A DNA stretch of 64,000 bases from Amycolatopsis sp. WAC 01376. GTDB lineage: Bacteria > Actinomycetota > Actinomycetes > Mycobacteriales > Pseudonocardiaceae. Of this stretch, positions 35,311-43,342 are shown piece after piece. The DNA lies in contig NZ_QHKL01000007.1 of assembly GCF_003947415.1 (NCBI RefSeq), positions 496,001 through 560,000 of the forward strand, read 5' to 3'. Under the pieces are notes generated by a model. It saw only the letters and a list, made by a program, of their open reading frames with translations, was not told where the DNA came from and did no database searches. Made by a program: the position numbers and the translations under genes. Numbering within the stretch: the stretch's first letter is position 1; each line of letters opens with the position of its first letter.

Positions 35311-36114
35311 TCACCAGTGCGCGGGGTGGGAGAGAGACGCCGGCAGCTTCGTCGTCGCGTCGCCCTTCGCCGCGTCCAGTTGGGACTGGATGAGGAAGAG
35401 GGTGTCGCGGAAGTCCGCGCCTCGGATGTCGGCGTCGCGAAGGTCCGCCCCGGTGACGTCGGCCTGCCGAAGATCGGCTTCCCGCAGGTCCGCGCCGATC
35501 AGGTACGCCCCGCGCAGCAGCGCGCCACGCAGGTTCGCGCCCTTGAGCTTCGCACCGATGAGGTCGGCACCGCGCCGGTCCTTCTTCTTGCCCGGAACCT
35601 CGGCGCGGGCCAGTTCGCTCGCGCGCACCAGCAGCCCGTTCACCGCGCCCCGATGCGTCTGGACGTCGAGCGTCCGCAGCACCCCGGGCGCCTCCAGCGT
35701 CATCCGCTCCGTCCGGTCGATCATCCCGGCCAGGTCGTCACGGATCGGCGCGGACGTCGGCAGGGAGGCCGCCTCGGTGAGGTAGTAGAGCAGTTCCTGC
35801 AGATCCCGCACGACCGGGAAGACCGCGAACATCGTCCTCGCCGTCTTCGGCGCTTTCCGCCAGTCCTCGCCGTCGAAGGTGACCTGGGAGACCTTCTGAC
35901 CCGCGCCGAAGCAGTCGTAGACCGTGCAGCCGGTGAAGCCCTTCGTGCGGAGCTTGTCGTGGATGCCGCACCGGGAATCCTCACGCAGGTTCGGACACGC
36001 CTGCCCCGCCGGTTTGGTGATCGCGAAGTCGGCCGACGCCGCGAAGGCCGGGACGACACAGCACAGGCCGAAGCAGTTCTCGCAGTCGGCTCGCAGGCTG
36101 GAAAGGGCTGGCAC
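35311..36114 (-). CDS. pentapeptide-repeat protein with cysteine-rich N-terminus
   Basis: 267-aa protein. The C-terminal third (about 185-240) is a pentapeptide-repeat helix of the A(D/N)LxG type (GANLRGALLRGAYLIGADLR, then QADVTGADLRDADIRGADF). The N-terminal 70 residues hold CENCFGLCC...CPNL...CGIHDKL...CTVYDCFG, eight cysteines that look like a metal or Fe-S site. The GTG at 36114 begins just before this cluster; the frame is open further up but unconserved in character. The combination is known in actinobacteria, without a defined function. Confidence 0.8.
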   Translation of the reverse strand: MPALSSLRADCENCFGLCCVVPAFAASADFAITKPAGQACPNLREDSRCGIHDKLRTKGFTGCTVYDCFGAGQKVSQVTFDGEDWRKAPKTARTMFAVFPVVRDLQELLYYLTEAASLPTSAPIRDDLAGMIDRTERMTLEAPGVLRTLDVQTHRGAVNGLLVRASELARAEVPGKKKDRRGADLIGAKLKGANLRGALLRGAYLIGADLREADLRQADVTGADLRDADIRGADFRDTLFLIQSQLDAAKGDATTKLPASLSHPAHW

Positions 36115-36379
36115 GGTGGTTCGGACTCCAGATACTCGGCAGGGTGTTCCATCCAGGGTACGGCGGGGCCGAGATGCACTTTCCGTGCAGGGCACCCGCC
36201 GCAAATGGCCGCCAGACGAAGGTGGGGCACTGCCCCGTTCAGTCGATATCGGGGCTGTCAAACGCTCAATAACCTCGATCTTCGTGGGCTTCGGCAGGTG
36301 CCGTCCCATGCGGTCGAGCTGGACCGTTTCCGCCGCTGTGGTCTTGACCGGCCGGTCCCCTGCGAACGACAGGACGAAC

Positions 36380-37561
36380 ATGCGAGAGACGAGACAAGCG
36401 CGTTGGCTGTCCCGTGCCGGAATGGCGAGCGCGGTCGCGGTGGCGATCAGCGTGACCGCCGCGCCCGCGCAAGCCGCCGAAGGACAGATCCTCGCCGCCG
36501 GATCCGCCGAAGCGATCCCGAACAGCTACATCGTCACCCTCAAGGACACCGGCGTCGTGGGCGCGCTGGCGAACCGCTTCGGCGCGAAGGTGGAGCAGGT
36601 CTACAGCAGCTCGCTCAACGGTTTCTCCGCGACACTGTCGGAGCGGCAGGCCAAGCGGCTCGCCGCCGACCCCTCGGTCGCGTCCGTCGAGCAGAACCAG
36701 GTCGTCCGCGCGCACGCGACCCAGACCAACCCGCCGTCCTGGGGTCTCGACCGCGTCGACCAGCGCAACCTCCCGCTCGACAAGAAATACAGCTACACCA
36801 GCACCGGCGCGGGCGTGAACGTCTACGTCATCGACACCGGCGTGCGGATCAGCCACCAGACCTTCGGCGGCCGCGCCCGCAACGGCTACGACTTCGTCGA
36901 CAACGACGCCGTCGCGCAGGACGGCAACGGTCACGGCACCCACGTCGCCGGCACCATCGCCGGTGCGCAGTACGGCATCGCCAAGGCCGCCAGGGTCTAC
37001 GGCGTCCGCGTGCTCAACAACTCCGGCAGCGGCACCACCGCCGGCGTCATCGCGGGCATCGACTGGGTCACCAAGAACCACGTCAAACCCGCCGCGGCCA
37101 ACATGAGCCTCGGTGGCGGCGCCTCCACCACCCTCGACGACGCCGTCCGCCGGTCGATCGCCGCGGGCGTCACCTACGGCGTGGCCGCCGGGAATTCGAA
37201 CTCGGACGCCTCGGGCTTCTCCCCCGCCCGCGTGACCCAGGCCATCACCGTCGGCTCGGCCACCAACACCGACGCGCGCGCCAACTCCTCCAACTACGGC
37301 AGCCTGGTGGACATCTTCGCGCCGGGTACCGGCATCACGTCGTCGTGGCACACCAGCGACACCGCGACCAACACGATCAGCGGCACTTCGATGGCGACTC
37401 CGCACGTGGTCGGCGTCGCGGCCCGCTTCCTGCAGAACAACAAGACCGCCACTCCCGCGCAGGTGGCGACCGCGCTGATCAACGCGGCGACTCCCGGCAA
37501 GGTGACCAACCCGGGCTCCGGTTCGCCGAACCGGCTCCTGTACTGGGCGCCGACCGCCTGA
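36380..37561 (+). CDS. secreted subtilisin-like serine protease (S8A)
   Basis: 393-aa secreted protease: signal peptide (about 1-32, ending AQA), inhibitor_I9 propeptide (about 45-112), then the peptidase with catalytic D152 (VYVIDTGVRIS), H185 (GNGHGTHVAG), oxyanion N271 (AAGNSNS) and S337 (SGTSMATPH). The triad is complete and the layout is that of a proteinase-K-type enzyme. An AGGA lies 6 nt before the ATG. It is followed by a hairpin. Exported by Sec or Tat (the N-terminus has no twin arginine). Confidence 0.95.
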   Translation: MRETRQARWLSRAGMASAVAVAISVTAAPAQAAEGQILAAGSAEAIPNSYIVTLKDTGVVGALANRFGAKVEQVYSSSLNGFSATLSERQAKRLAADPSVASVEQNQVVRAHATQTNPPSWGLDRVDQRNLPLDKKYSYTSTGAGVNVYVIDTGVRISHQTFGGRARNGYDFVDNDAVAQDGNGHGTHVAGTIAGAQYGIAKAARVYGVRVLNNSGSGTTAGVIAGIDWVTKNHVKPAAANMSLGGGASTTLDDAVRRSIAAGVTYGVAAGNSNSDASGFSPARVTQAITVGSATNTDARANSSNYGSLVDIFAPGTGITSSWHTSDTATNTISGTSMATPHVVGVAARFLQNNKTATPAQVATALINAATPGKVTNPGSGSPNRLLYWAPTA

Positions 37562-37588
37562 TCACACGGCGGGTGAGCCGGTATCGCG

Positions 37589-37643
37589 TGTCGTGAAGGG
37601 CCCCTTTGAGACGTTGAAGGTCTCAAAGGGGCCCTTCACGACA
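37589..37643. terminator. perfect 24-bp-stem hairpin after protease
   Basis: Arms 37589-37612 and 37620-37643 are exact complements around GTTGAAG; the AAGGGCCCCTTTGAGA module links it to the other hairpins. It lies between the convergent protease and SGNH hydrolase genes. Confidence 0.8.
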
Positions 37644-37711
37644 TCAGAGCTCGACGCCGGCCCACCGAAAGCATCGGAGGTGCCTGCGGTTTCGCGTGCC
37701 GAGGTGTTTCG

Positions 37712-38584
37712 CTACAGCACCTTGCGGATACTGGGCACCACGGCCGCGAGACCGGCGGCGTTCGGGTGCAGCGGGGCGAAGCTGTTGTTCACCACCGAAG
37801 GGATGAGCCCTTCGATCCATTTGACGCCGATCGGCTGGCACGCGTCGTGACCGATGCTCGGCGTCCGGATGTCGACGTACTTGGCGCCGTGCGCGGCGGA
37901 CTGCTCGGCCATCCGCGCGTTGAGCCGGTCGATGTTGGCCTGGATGTAGTCGGCGTCCTGCGGCAGCACCGGGACCAGCGGCCAGCAGCCACCGGATTTT
38001 ATCCCGGTCGGGTAGCCGACCATGACGATCTCGGCCCGCGGCGCGCGCTGGCGGATCTGCTCGATGACCGTGCCGTAGGTCGCGGCGAAGGCGTCGATCT
38101 TGGTCGCGTACTTGTCCACCCCGCCCGTGGTGTTGGCGGCTTTGCACGAGGCGCCCACCGGGAGCAGGTTCACGCACGACGTCGCGAGCCCGACGAGCCC
38201 GATGTCGTTGCCGCCGATCCCGACGGTCACCAGTGTCGTGTCGGCCGAAAGCGCGTCGTACTGCGGCGGGTTGGTGCCGGAGATGATGCCCTTCTGCGGG
38301 TTGGTGAAATGGGAGGTGGTCGCGGCGCCGCAGGTGACGTCACGGAGTTCGTCGACGTCGATCTGTTTCGCCAGCAGACCGGCGTAGTTGATCGCGGACC
38401 GGGCGCAGGTGAGCAGATCGGACTGCGGCAGGACCACGGAGCCCGCCGAGAACGAGTCGCCCATCGCGACGTACACCTGGCGTTCCGCCGCGGCGAGTGC
38501 CGGTGTCCCGATTCCGACGAGGGTCAGTGCGGTGCCCGCCACCGCGGCGATCCGGGCGAGTCTTCCCCAGCGCGTACGTGTCAC
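37712..38584 (-). CDS. secreted SGNH/GDSL hydrolase
   Basis: 290-aa secreted lipase/esterase-type hydrolase: signal peptide (ending ALAAAE), block I VAMGDSFSAG with the catalytic Ser, block III GIGGNDIG and a C-terminal D/H pair (PLHPNAAG, block V). Paired cysteines suit an extracellular protein; the arrangement is like Streptomyces SGNH lipases. The GTG at 38584 follows GGAGGCGGCA; an ATG at 38599 would put that ribosome-binding site inside the gene. Confidence 0.92.
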   Translation of the reverse strand: MTRTRWGRLARIAAVAGTALTLVGIGTPALAAAERQVYVAMGDSFSAGSVVLPQSDLLTCARSAINYAGLLAKQIDVDELRDVTCGAATTSHFTNPQKGIISGTNPPQYDALSADTTLVTVGIGGNDIGLVGLATSCVNLLPVGASCKAANTTGGVDKYATKIDAFAATYGTVIEQIRQRAPRAEIVMVGYPTGIKSGGCWPLVPVLPQDADYIQANIDRLNARMAEQSAAHGAKYVDIRTPSIGHDACQPIGVKWIEGLIPSVVNNSFAPLHPNAAGLAAVVPSIRKVL

Positions 38585-38679
38585 TGCCGCCTCCTGCATG
38601 CGTCGTCGAATGCTGCGGCTCAGCGTCCGCTGAACAGGGGAAGACCACTAGAACGGAGGCGCGCGTTCCTGATCGGAGT

Positions 38680-38694
38680 TTTGTAGGTTCCCTC
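38680..38694 (+). repeat. left copy of a 15-bp inverted repeat flanking the PucR gene
   Basis: TTTGTAGGTTCCCTC ends 1 bp before the ATG of the PucR-type gene. Its exact reverse complement lies at 39859-39873, near the 3' end of the same gene. It could be a regulatory site used twice or a coincidence. Confidence 0.45.
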
Positions 38695-38695
38695 T

Positions 38696-39919
38696 ATGAC
38701 GAAGGCGTCGGCACAGCCATGGCGCAGGCTCGACGCCTCGGTGCTGACCCGGCTGGAGCCGGACACCGCCGCGATCGCGTCCGCCGCGATGGATCAGGTC
38801 CGCGCCGGGCTGCGCACCCCACTGGACGACCGGACGGCGGCGAACCTCCAAGTCACCCTCGACGTCGCCCTGCACGCCTTCTTCAGCGAGATCGGCCATC
38901 CCGACATCACCACCGACCGCCAGGTCTACCGGGCGCAGGGCCGGGCCCAGCACACCGCCGGCCGCAGCCTCGAGGAGATGCTCGGTTTCTACCAGTCGGC
39001 GGCGCTGGGGGTCTGGCGGCAGCTCACCTCGGCGGCACCGGCCGTGGACCTGCCGACCCAGGCGATCGTCGAACTCGGCGAGGCGCTTTTCGCCTTCATC
39101 GCGGAACTCTCGGCCGCGGCCGCCGACGGGTACGCCGAAGCGCGGTCACAGGCGGCGCGGGCCGGGCAGGCGCGGCGGGACCGGCTTCTCGGCCTCCTCC
39201 TCGCCGAACCGGCCGCCGCCAGGGACGTGCTCGACGACGCCGCGAGCCAGGCCGCGTGGATACTGCCCAGCCGTCTCGTCGTCGCCGTCACCAGCGCCGA
39301 TGCCGCCCCGCAGCTGCTGGACCGGATGCCGGGACGGGTGCTGATCGGCCGTCACCACGACCTGACCGCCGTGGTCATGCCCGCCGACCGGCTCGAGTGG
39401 TATCTCGGCCGGTTGCGGGACCTGCTCGGCGAAGACCAGGCCGGGGTGGGGCCGGTCGTGCCGCTTCACTCGGCCGCGCTCAGCGCCCGCCGGGCGAGCG
39501 CGCTGTGGCGGCTGACCCGCACCGCGGCCTTCGGCGGCGACCCCCTCGTCCACACCACCGATCACCGCATCGACCTGCTGCTGACCGCCGATCCCGAACT
39601 CGCCGCCGAGTTCTCGAAGGAGATCCTCGCCCCGCTGGCCGGTCTGCCCGAACCGGCGAGGCAACGGCTCACCGCGACTCTCGCGGCGTGGCTCGCGCGG
39701 CCGGATCAGCCCCAGGCGATCGGTGTCGAACTGCACGTCCACGTCCAGACCGTCCGATATCGCATCCGGCAGTTGCGGACGCTGTTCGGCGGCACGATCG
39801 ACGATCCGGCGGGCCGGTTCGCGCTGGCGATCGCACTGAGGATCGATCCACTGGTATCGAGGGAACCTACAAAGCGCTCAGAGCGGGGCGTCCATCCGCT
39901 GCGTCCCGACGACCGATAG
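38696..39919 (+). CDS. PucR-type helix-turn-helix regulator
   Basis: 407-aa regulator: N-terminal helical sensor region (LDDRTAANLQVTLDVALHAFF, ARSLEEML-like RSLEEMLGFYQSAALGVWRQL) and C-terminal PucR helix-turn-helix (GVELHVHVQTVRYRIRQLRTLFGG, then AGRFALAIALRI). A GGDEF-like middle domain is degenerate. The last 20 residues after DPLV look unrelated to the family and run over a 15-bp inverted repeat. It converges on the XRE gene with a 42-bp overlap. Confidence 0.85.
   Translation: MTKASAQPWRRLDASVLTRLEPDTAAIASAAMDQVRAGLRTPLDDRTAANLQVTLDVALHAFFSEIGHPDITTDRQVYRAQGRAQHTAGRSLEEMLGFYQSAALGVWRQLTSAAPAVDLPTQAIVELGEALFAFIAELSAAAADGYAEARSQAARAGQARRDRLLGLLLAEPAAARDVLDDAASQAAWILPSRLVVAVTSADAAPQLLDRMPGRVLIGRHHDLTAVVMPADRLEWYLGRLRDLLGEDQAGVGPVVPLHSAALSARRASALWRLTRTAAFGGDPLVHTTDHRIDLLLTADPELAAEFSKEILAPLAGLPEPARQRLTATLAAWLARPDQPQAIGVELHVHVQTVRYRIRQLRTLFGGTIDDPAGRFALAIALRIDPLVSREPTKRSERGVHPLRPDDR
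39859..39873 (-). repeat. right copy of the 15-bp inverted repeat
   Basis: GAGGGAACCTACAAA, the exact reverse complement of 38680-38694, inside the last coding stretch of the PucR-type gene, 46 bp before its stop and just beyond the 3' end of the opposing XRE gene. Confidence 0.45.
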
Positions 39920-40732
39920 CAGCCGCAACGCGTTCTCCGACGGCGTGCCCGGATCGGCGGTGTAGATCAGGACCTGCTGATCGCGGTCGCTGATGTCGAG
40001 GACGTCGCAGTTCACGCTGACCGGGCCCACCACCGGATGCCGGAAGGTCTTGCACAGGGTCGGCACGGCACAGACGTCGTGCGCGGCCCACAACCGGGCG
40101 AATTCCTCGCTGCCGTCGAGGAGTTCCCGGATCAGCCCGGTGACCTCGGGATCGCCGGGGTAGCGGCCGGCGGTGGCCCGGAGATTCCGGACCGCGCTCG
40201 CCGAGAACTCGTCGGCGTCGGACACCCCGTACAGCCGTCTTCCCTCCGGGCGGGGCCCGAGGAACGCGCGGCGCAGAAGGTTGCGGTCACGCCGTGGCAG
40301 GGCGGAGAAGTCCTCCATCAGGGCCGCGGCGAGGTCGTTCCAGGCGAGTACGTCGTAGGTCGCCGAGAGCACGATCGCCGCCGCCTGCGGAAGACGGTGC
40401 AACAGCGCGAGAATGCTCGGCCGGACCTCCCGGGATGGGCCGGGCGGTGGCCCCGGCGGCGCGCCCGCCAGGTGGTGCAGGTGATCGCGTTCCGCGTCCG
40501 ACAGCCGTAGCGCCCTGGTCAGCCCGGCCAGCACCTCACGAGACGGCCGGGGACCGCGGGCCTGCTCCAGCCGCGTGTAGTACTCGGTGGAGATGAACGC
40601 CAGCTGCGCCACCTCTTCGCGACGCAGGCCCGGCGTGCGGCGGCGCGGCCCGGCGGGAAGGCCGACGTCGGCGGGGGCGATCCGCTCGCGTCTGCTGCGC
40701 AGGAAGTCCGCCAGTTGTCCTCTGTCCACCAC
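39878..40732 (-). CDS. XRE-family regulator with MmyB-like domain
   Basis: 284-aa regulator: N-terminal helix-turn-helix (LADFLRSRRERIAPADVGLP, RRTPGLRREEVAQLAFISTEYYTRLEQARG) and an MmyB-like ligand domain (VLSATYDVLAWNDLAAALM, LIYTADPGTPSENALRLL). Start is a GTG-GTG pair at 40732/40729. It is divergent from an SDR gene 83 bp away, the usual pairing of this family, and is likely its repressor. Confidence 0.9.
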   Translation of the reverse strand: MVDRGQLADFLRSRRERIAPADVGLPAGPRRRTPGLRREEVAQLAFISTEYYTRLEQARGPRPSREVLAGLTRALRLSDAERDHLHHLAGAPPGPPPGPSREVRPSILALLHRLPQAAAIVLSATYDVLAWNDLAAALMEDFSALPRRDRNLLRRAFLGPRPEGRRLYGVSDADEFSASAVRNLRATAGRYPGDPEVTGLIRELLDGSEEFARLWAAHDVCAVPTLCKTFRHPVVGPVSVNCDVLDISDRDQQVLIYTADPGTPSENALRLLSVVGTQRMDAPL

Positions 40733-40814
40733 TCCAGTGTGGACGATGCCGGTACGCGAGCCAGGTACCGCCGATGCCTGGATAGCCGCCGAGAGCGGGT
40801 GAAGTCTCGATGCC

Positions 40815-41594
40815 ATGACCACGACGACAACTTTTTCGGGCCTGCTGGACGGCAAGGTCGCCTTCGTCACCGGCGCCGGCCGCGGTATCGGTGCCGCCGC
40901 CGCGCGGCTGTTCGCCAGGGAAGGCGCACGGGTCGTGCTCGCCGCCCGCACCGAGTCCCAGCTCAAGGACGTAGCCGAGGAGATCCGCGCGGAAGGCGGC
41001 GTCGCGGACCACGTGGTGTGCGACCTCGGCGACGCCTCCAGCGTCCGCGCGGCCGTCGACCGCGCCGTGGAACTGCACGGCAGGCTCGACGTCGCCTTCA
41101 ACAACGGCGCGACGAACGTGCCGCCCGGCCCGATGGACCAGGTCACCGAAGCCGACTTCGACCGCATCTACGCGGTCAACCTCAAGGGCCCGTGGCTGGC
41201 GATGGTCGCCGAGATCGAGGCGATCCGGGCCACCGCGAAGACCGGGGCCATCGTCAACAACACCAGTGTCGGCAGCCTGATGGCCAACCCGGAGCTCCCC
41301 GCGTACGGCGCGATGAAACGCGGCGTCAACAGCCTGACCGCCTCGGCTGCCGCCACCTACGGCCCGGAGGGGATCCGGATCAACGCCGTCGCACCCGGCA
41401 CGACGATGACCGAGATGTTCAACGAGTGGGTCGAGAGCTCGCCGGGCATCCTCGACCGGCTCAACGCGAGCACTCCGCTGGGCCGGGTGGCCGAACCCGA
41501 GGAGATCGCCCAGGCCGCGGCGTGGCTGCTGAGTGACCGCGCCTCCTACGTGACCGGCACGGTCCTGCGGGTGGACGGCGGCATGCTGTCCTGA
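40815..41594 (+). CDS. SDR-family oxidoreductase
   Basis: 259-aa classical short-chain dehydrogenase: VAFVTGAGRGIGAAAARLF, LDVAFNNGAT, catalytic Ser in NNTSVGSL and Y-x-x-x-K in PAYGAMKRG, then GIRINAVAPGTTMTEM and VTGTVLRVDGGML. All catalytic residues are present. Substrate unknown. Controlled, by position, by the divergent XRE/MmyB-type regulator. Confidence 0.92.
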   Translation: MTTTTTFSGLLDGKVAFVTGAGRGIGAAAARLFAREGARVVLAARTESQLKDVAEEIRAEGGVADHVVCDLGDASSVRAAVDRAVELHGRLDVAFNNGATNVPPGPMDQVTEADFDRIYAVNLKGPWLAMVAEIEAIRATAKTGAIVNNTSVGSLMANPELPAYGAMKRGVNSLTASAAATYGPEGIRINAVAPGTTMTEMFNEWVESSPGILDRLNASTPLGRVAEPEEIAQAAAWLLSDRASYVTGTVLRVDGGMLS

Positions 41595-41693
41595 GCGGTG
41601 GCGGGGTGGGTGATGCGCGGGAACCGGTGTCCGCCTGGCGGCGTCTGAACGCGCACGACCCACCCTGACCAGGGGTTGCCCGAGGAGAAGCCG

Positions 41694-43331
41694 ATGCCGT
41701 TCCTGGATCCCGAACCGCTCTACGCCAAGCTCACTTCGGGCGACGCGGCAGGCATCGCCGAGGTCGGCGCCACCATCGCCGACGCGAAGAAGTCGTTGCA
41801 GACCGTCGCGGACGGGATCTCCGACGGCGCTCTGCGAGCGGCGAGGTCCTGGCGCGGTACGGCGTCGGCGGAGTTCGTCGGCAAGGCGAAGGAGTCCTCG
41901 CGAAACCTCGCCGAGGTGTACGCCCAGCTCAGCACCGCGGAGGCGGCTGTCAAAGGCGCCGCGCAGGCGTACTCCGCGCTGCGAAACTCGGCGGAGACGG
42001 CCATCGCGCCGTGGCGGAAGCTCGGCCTGAGCGATCTCCTCGAAGCACCGGAGATCGCGATGAAAACCGTCCACGCTCTGACGGCCGCGCAGCAGACCTA
42101 CGAAGGCAAGCTGAACGCGCTGGCGGCCACGACCGGCGACGGCTGGGACAGCGACGGCAACGCCGACATCAGCGGCGTCAATCCCGGGCAGCCGTGGACC
42201 TCCCAGGGATTGGCCTACGACGGCAAGAACCTGCTCGTCGGCTCGTACCACGACGGCGACGGGGATGGGTCCGGCGACACCCCGCTCGGTCCGCGGCTGA
42301 CGCCGAGCAGGCTGACCTACGTCGACTACGAGACGGGCAAGGAAGCGGGGAACGTCTATCTCGACGGCAACGGCGAGGTAGACGCGCCCACGCATACCGG
42401 CGGCGTCGCGACGGACGGCGAACACGTCTGGGTGTCGTCCAACGAACACGTGTACGTCTACGACAAGGCCGAACTCGACGCCGCACAGGACAGCGGCAAA
42501 CCGGTCAACGCCATCGACGTGGTTCCGACGCCCGCACACAGCTATGTCACCTACGCCCAAGGCAAGCTCTTCGTGGGCGACTACAAGAACAACAAGCTCT
42601 ACGAAATCCCCGTCGGCAAGAACGGCTCACCCGAGCCGGACAAGGCCGGAGAGCCGATCGAGACACCGAACAACGTCCAGGGTGTCGTGGTGCGCGACGA
42701 CGAGTTCATCTTCTCCTCCTCCGACGGGCACAGCGGCAAGTTCTACAAACAGGACCGGACGCCGGAGTGGTACGACTTCAACGATCGCGAAGAGATCGAA
42801 CTGAAGGGCGGCGAGCCGGGCAACGACGACGGCTACGACTCGCACGGTGTCGAGGAAGCCGTCGAAATCGACGGTGAGATCGTGCTGGCACACGAATCCG
42901 GCGCCTACGGCTACCAGAAGAACCCGGGCGAGAAGTGGGACGAGCCCGAGCTGACGAGGATCTCCCTGGACGAGCTGGGCCTCGACCCGGACGGCGCCGT
43001 CTCCCCCGGCGAGGCCGGGTACGAAACCGACCCCGACTCGCTGGTCGGCGCCGCGGGAGTCCTGGACGGGGCGACGTCCACCTTGAGCGGCGCGGCCGGC
43101 GCCGTGTCGCGGCTGCAACTGGTGTCGCGTCTGCTCGGCGAGGTTCCCGCCGCAGCCACCTTCAGCGACACGATGACCAAGCACCTCACCACGGCCGGCG
43201 ATCGGCTGACGGCGGGCGTGGAAACTGTCGGCGGTATCGCGGACAGCCTGGTCACCGGCGCCGACACGTACCGGCGCGTCGAAGACGGGATCACTGAGGG
43301 GCTGGACAAGCTCGGCAAAGTCCTTCCCTGA
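41694..43331 (+). CDS. WXG-hairpin / beta-propeller / YxxxE protein
   Basis: 545-aa protein with an odd layout. Residues 1-135 are a WXG100-like helical hairpin with W53-R54-G55 (SWRGTASAEFVGKAKESSRNL). Residues about 150-440 are a repeated beta-strand domain resembling a six-bladed propeller (WTSQGLAYDGKNLLVGSYHD, GGVATDGEHVWVSSNEHVYVYD, NNVQGVVVRDDEFIFSSSDGH). Residues about 455-545 are a second helical region ending with Y526-RRV-E530, the T7SS Y-x-x-x-E signal. The ATG at 41694 follows GAGGAGAAG. No signal peptide. A T7SS-exported protein is the likely identity; its target is unknown and no other T7SS gene is adjacent. Confidence 0.8.
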   Translation: MPFLDPEPLYAKLTSGDAAGIAEVGATIADAKKSLQTVADGISDGALRAARSWRGTASAEFVGKAKESSRNLAEVYAQLSTAEAAVKGAAQAYSALRNSAETAIAPWRKLGLSDLLEAPEIAMKTVHALTAAQQTYEGKLNALAATTGDGWDSDGNADISGVNPGQPWTSQGLAYDGKNLLVGSYHDGDGDGSGDTPLGPRLTPSRLTYVDYETGKEAGNVYLDGNGEVDAPTHTGGVATDGEHVWVSSNEHVYVYDKAELDAAQDSGKPVNAIDVVPTPAHSYVTYAQGKLFVGDYKNNKLYEIPVGKNGSPEPDKAGEPIETPNNVQGVVVRDDEFIFSSSDGHSGKFYKQDRTPEWYDFNDREEIELKGGEPGNDDGYDSHGVEEAVEIDGEIVLAHESGAYGYQKNPGEKWDEPELTRISLDELGLDPDGAVSPGEAGYETDPDSLVGAAGVLDGATSTLSGAAGAVSRLQLVSRLLGEVPAAATFSDTMTKHLTTAGDRLTAGVETVGGIADSLVTGADTYRRVEDGITEGLDKLGKVLP

Positions 43332-43342
43332 CCCGGCCGAGA

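Noticed and set aside
34609..37596. A 995-codon open frame on the plus strand, rich in arginine and proline
   Set aside because: It crosses the SDR, pentapeptide-repeat and protease genes in other frames, shows no domain, and has the biased composition typical of a shadow frame in high-GC DNA. The same applies to long frames at 20623-23250 (+), 24746-26797 (+) and 40536-42560 (-).
5593..37643. CRISPR array from the repeated palindromes
   Set aside because: The copies are kilobases apart, have different inner sequences, lack regular spacers, and no cas gene is present.
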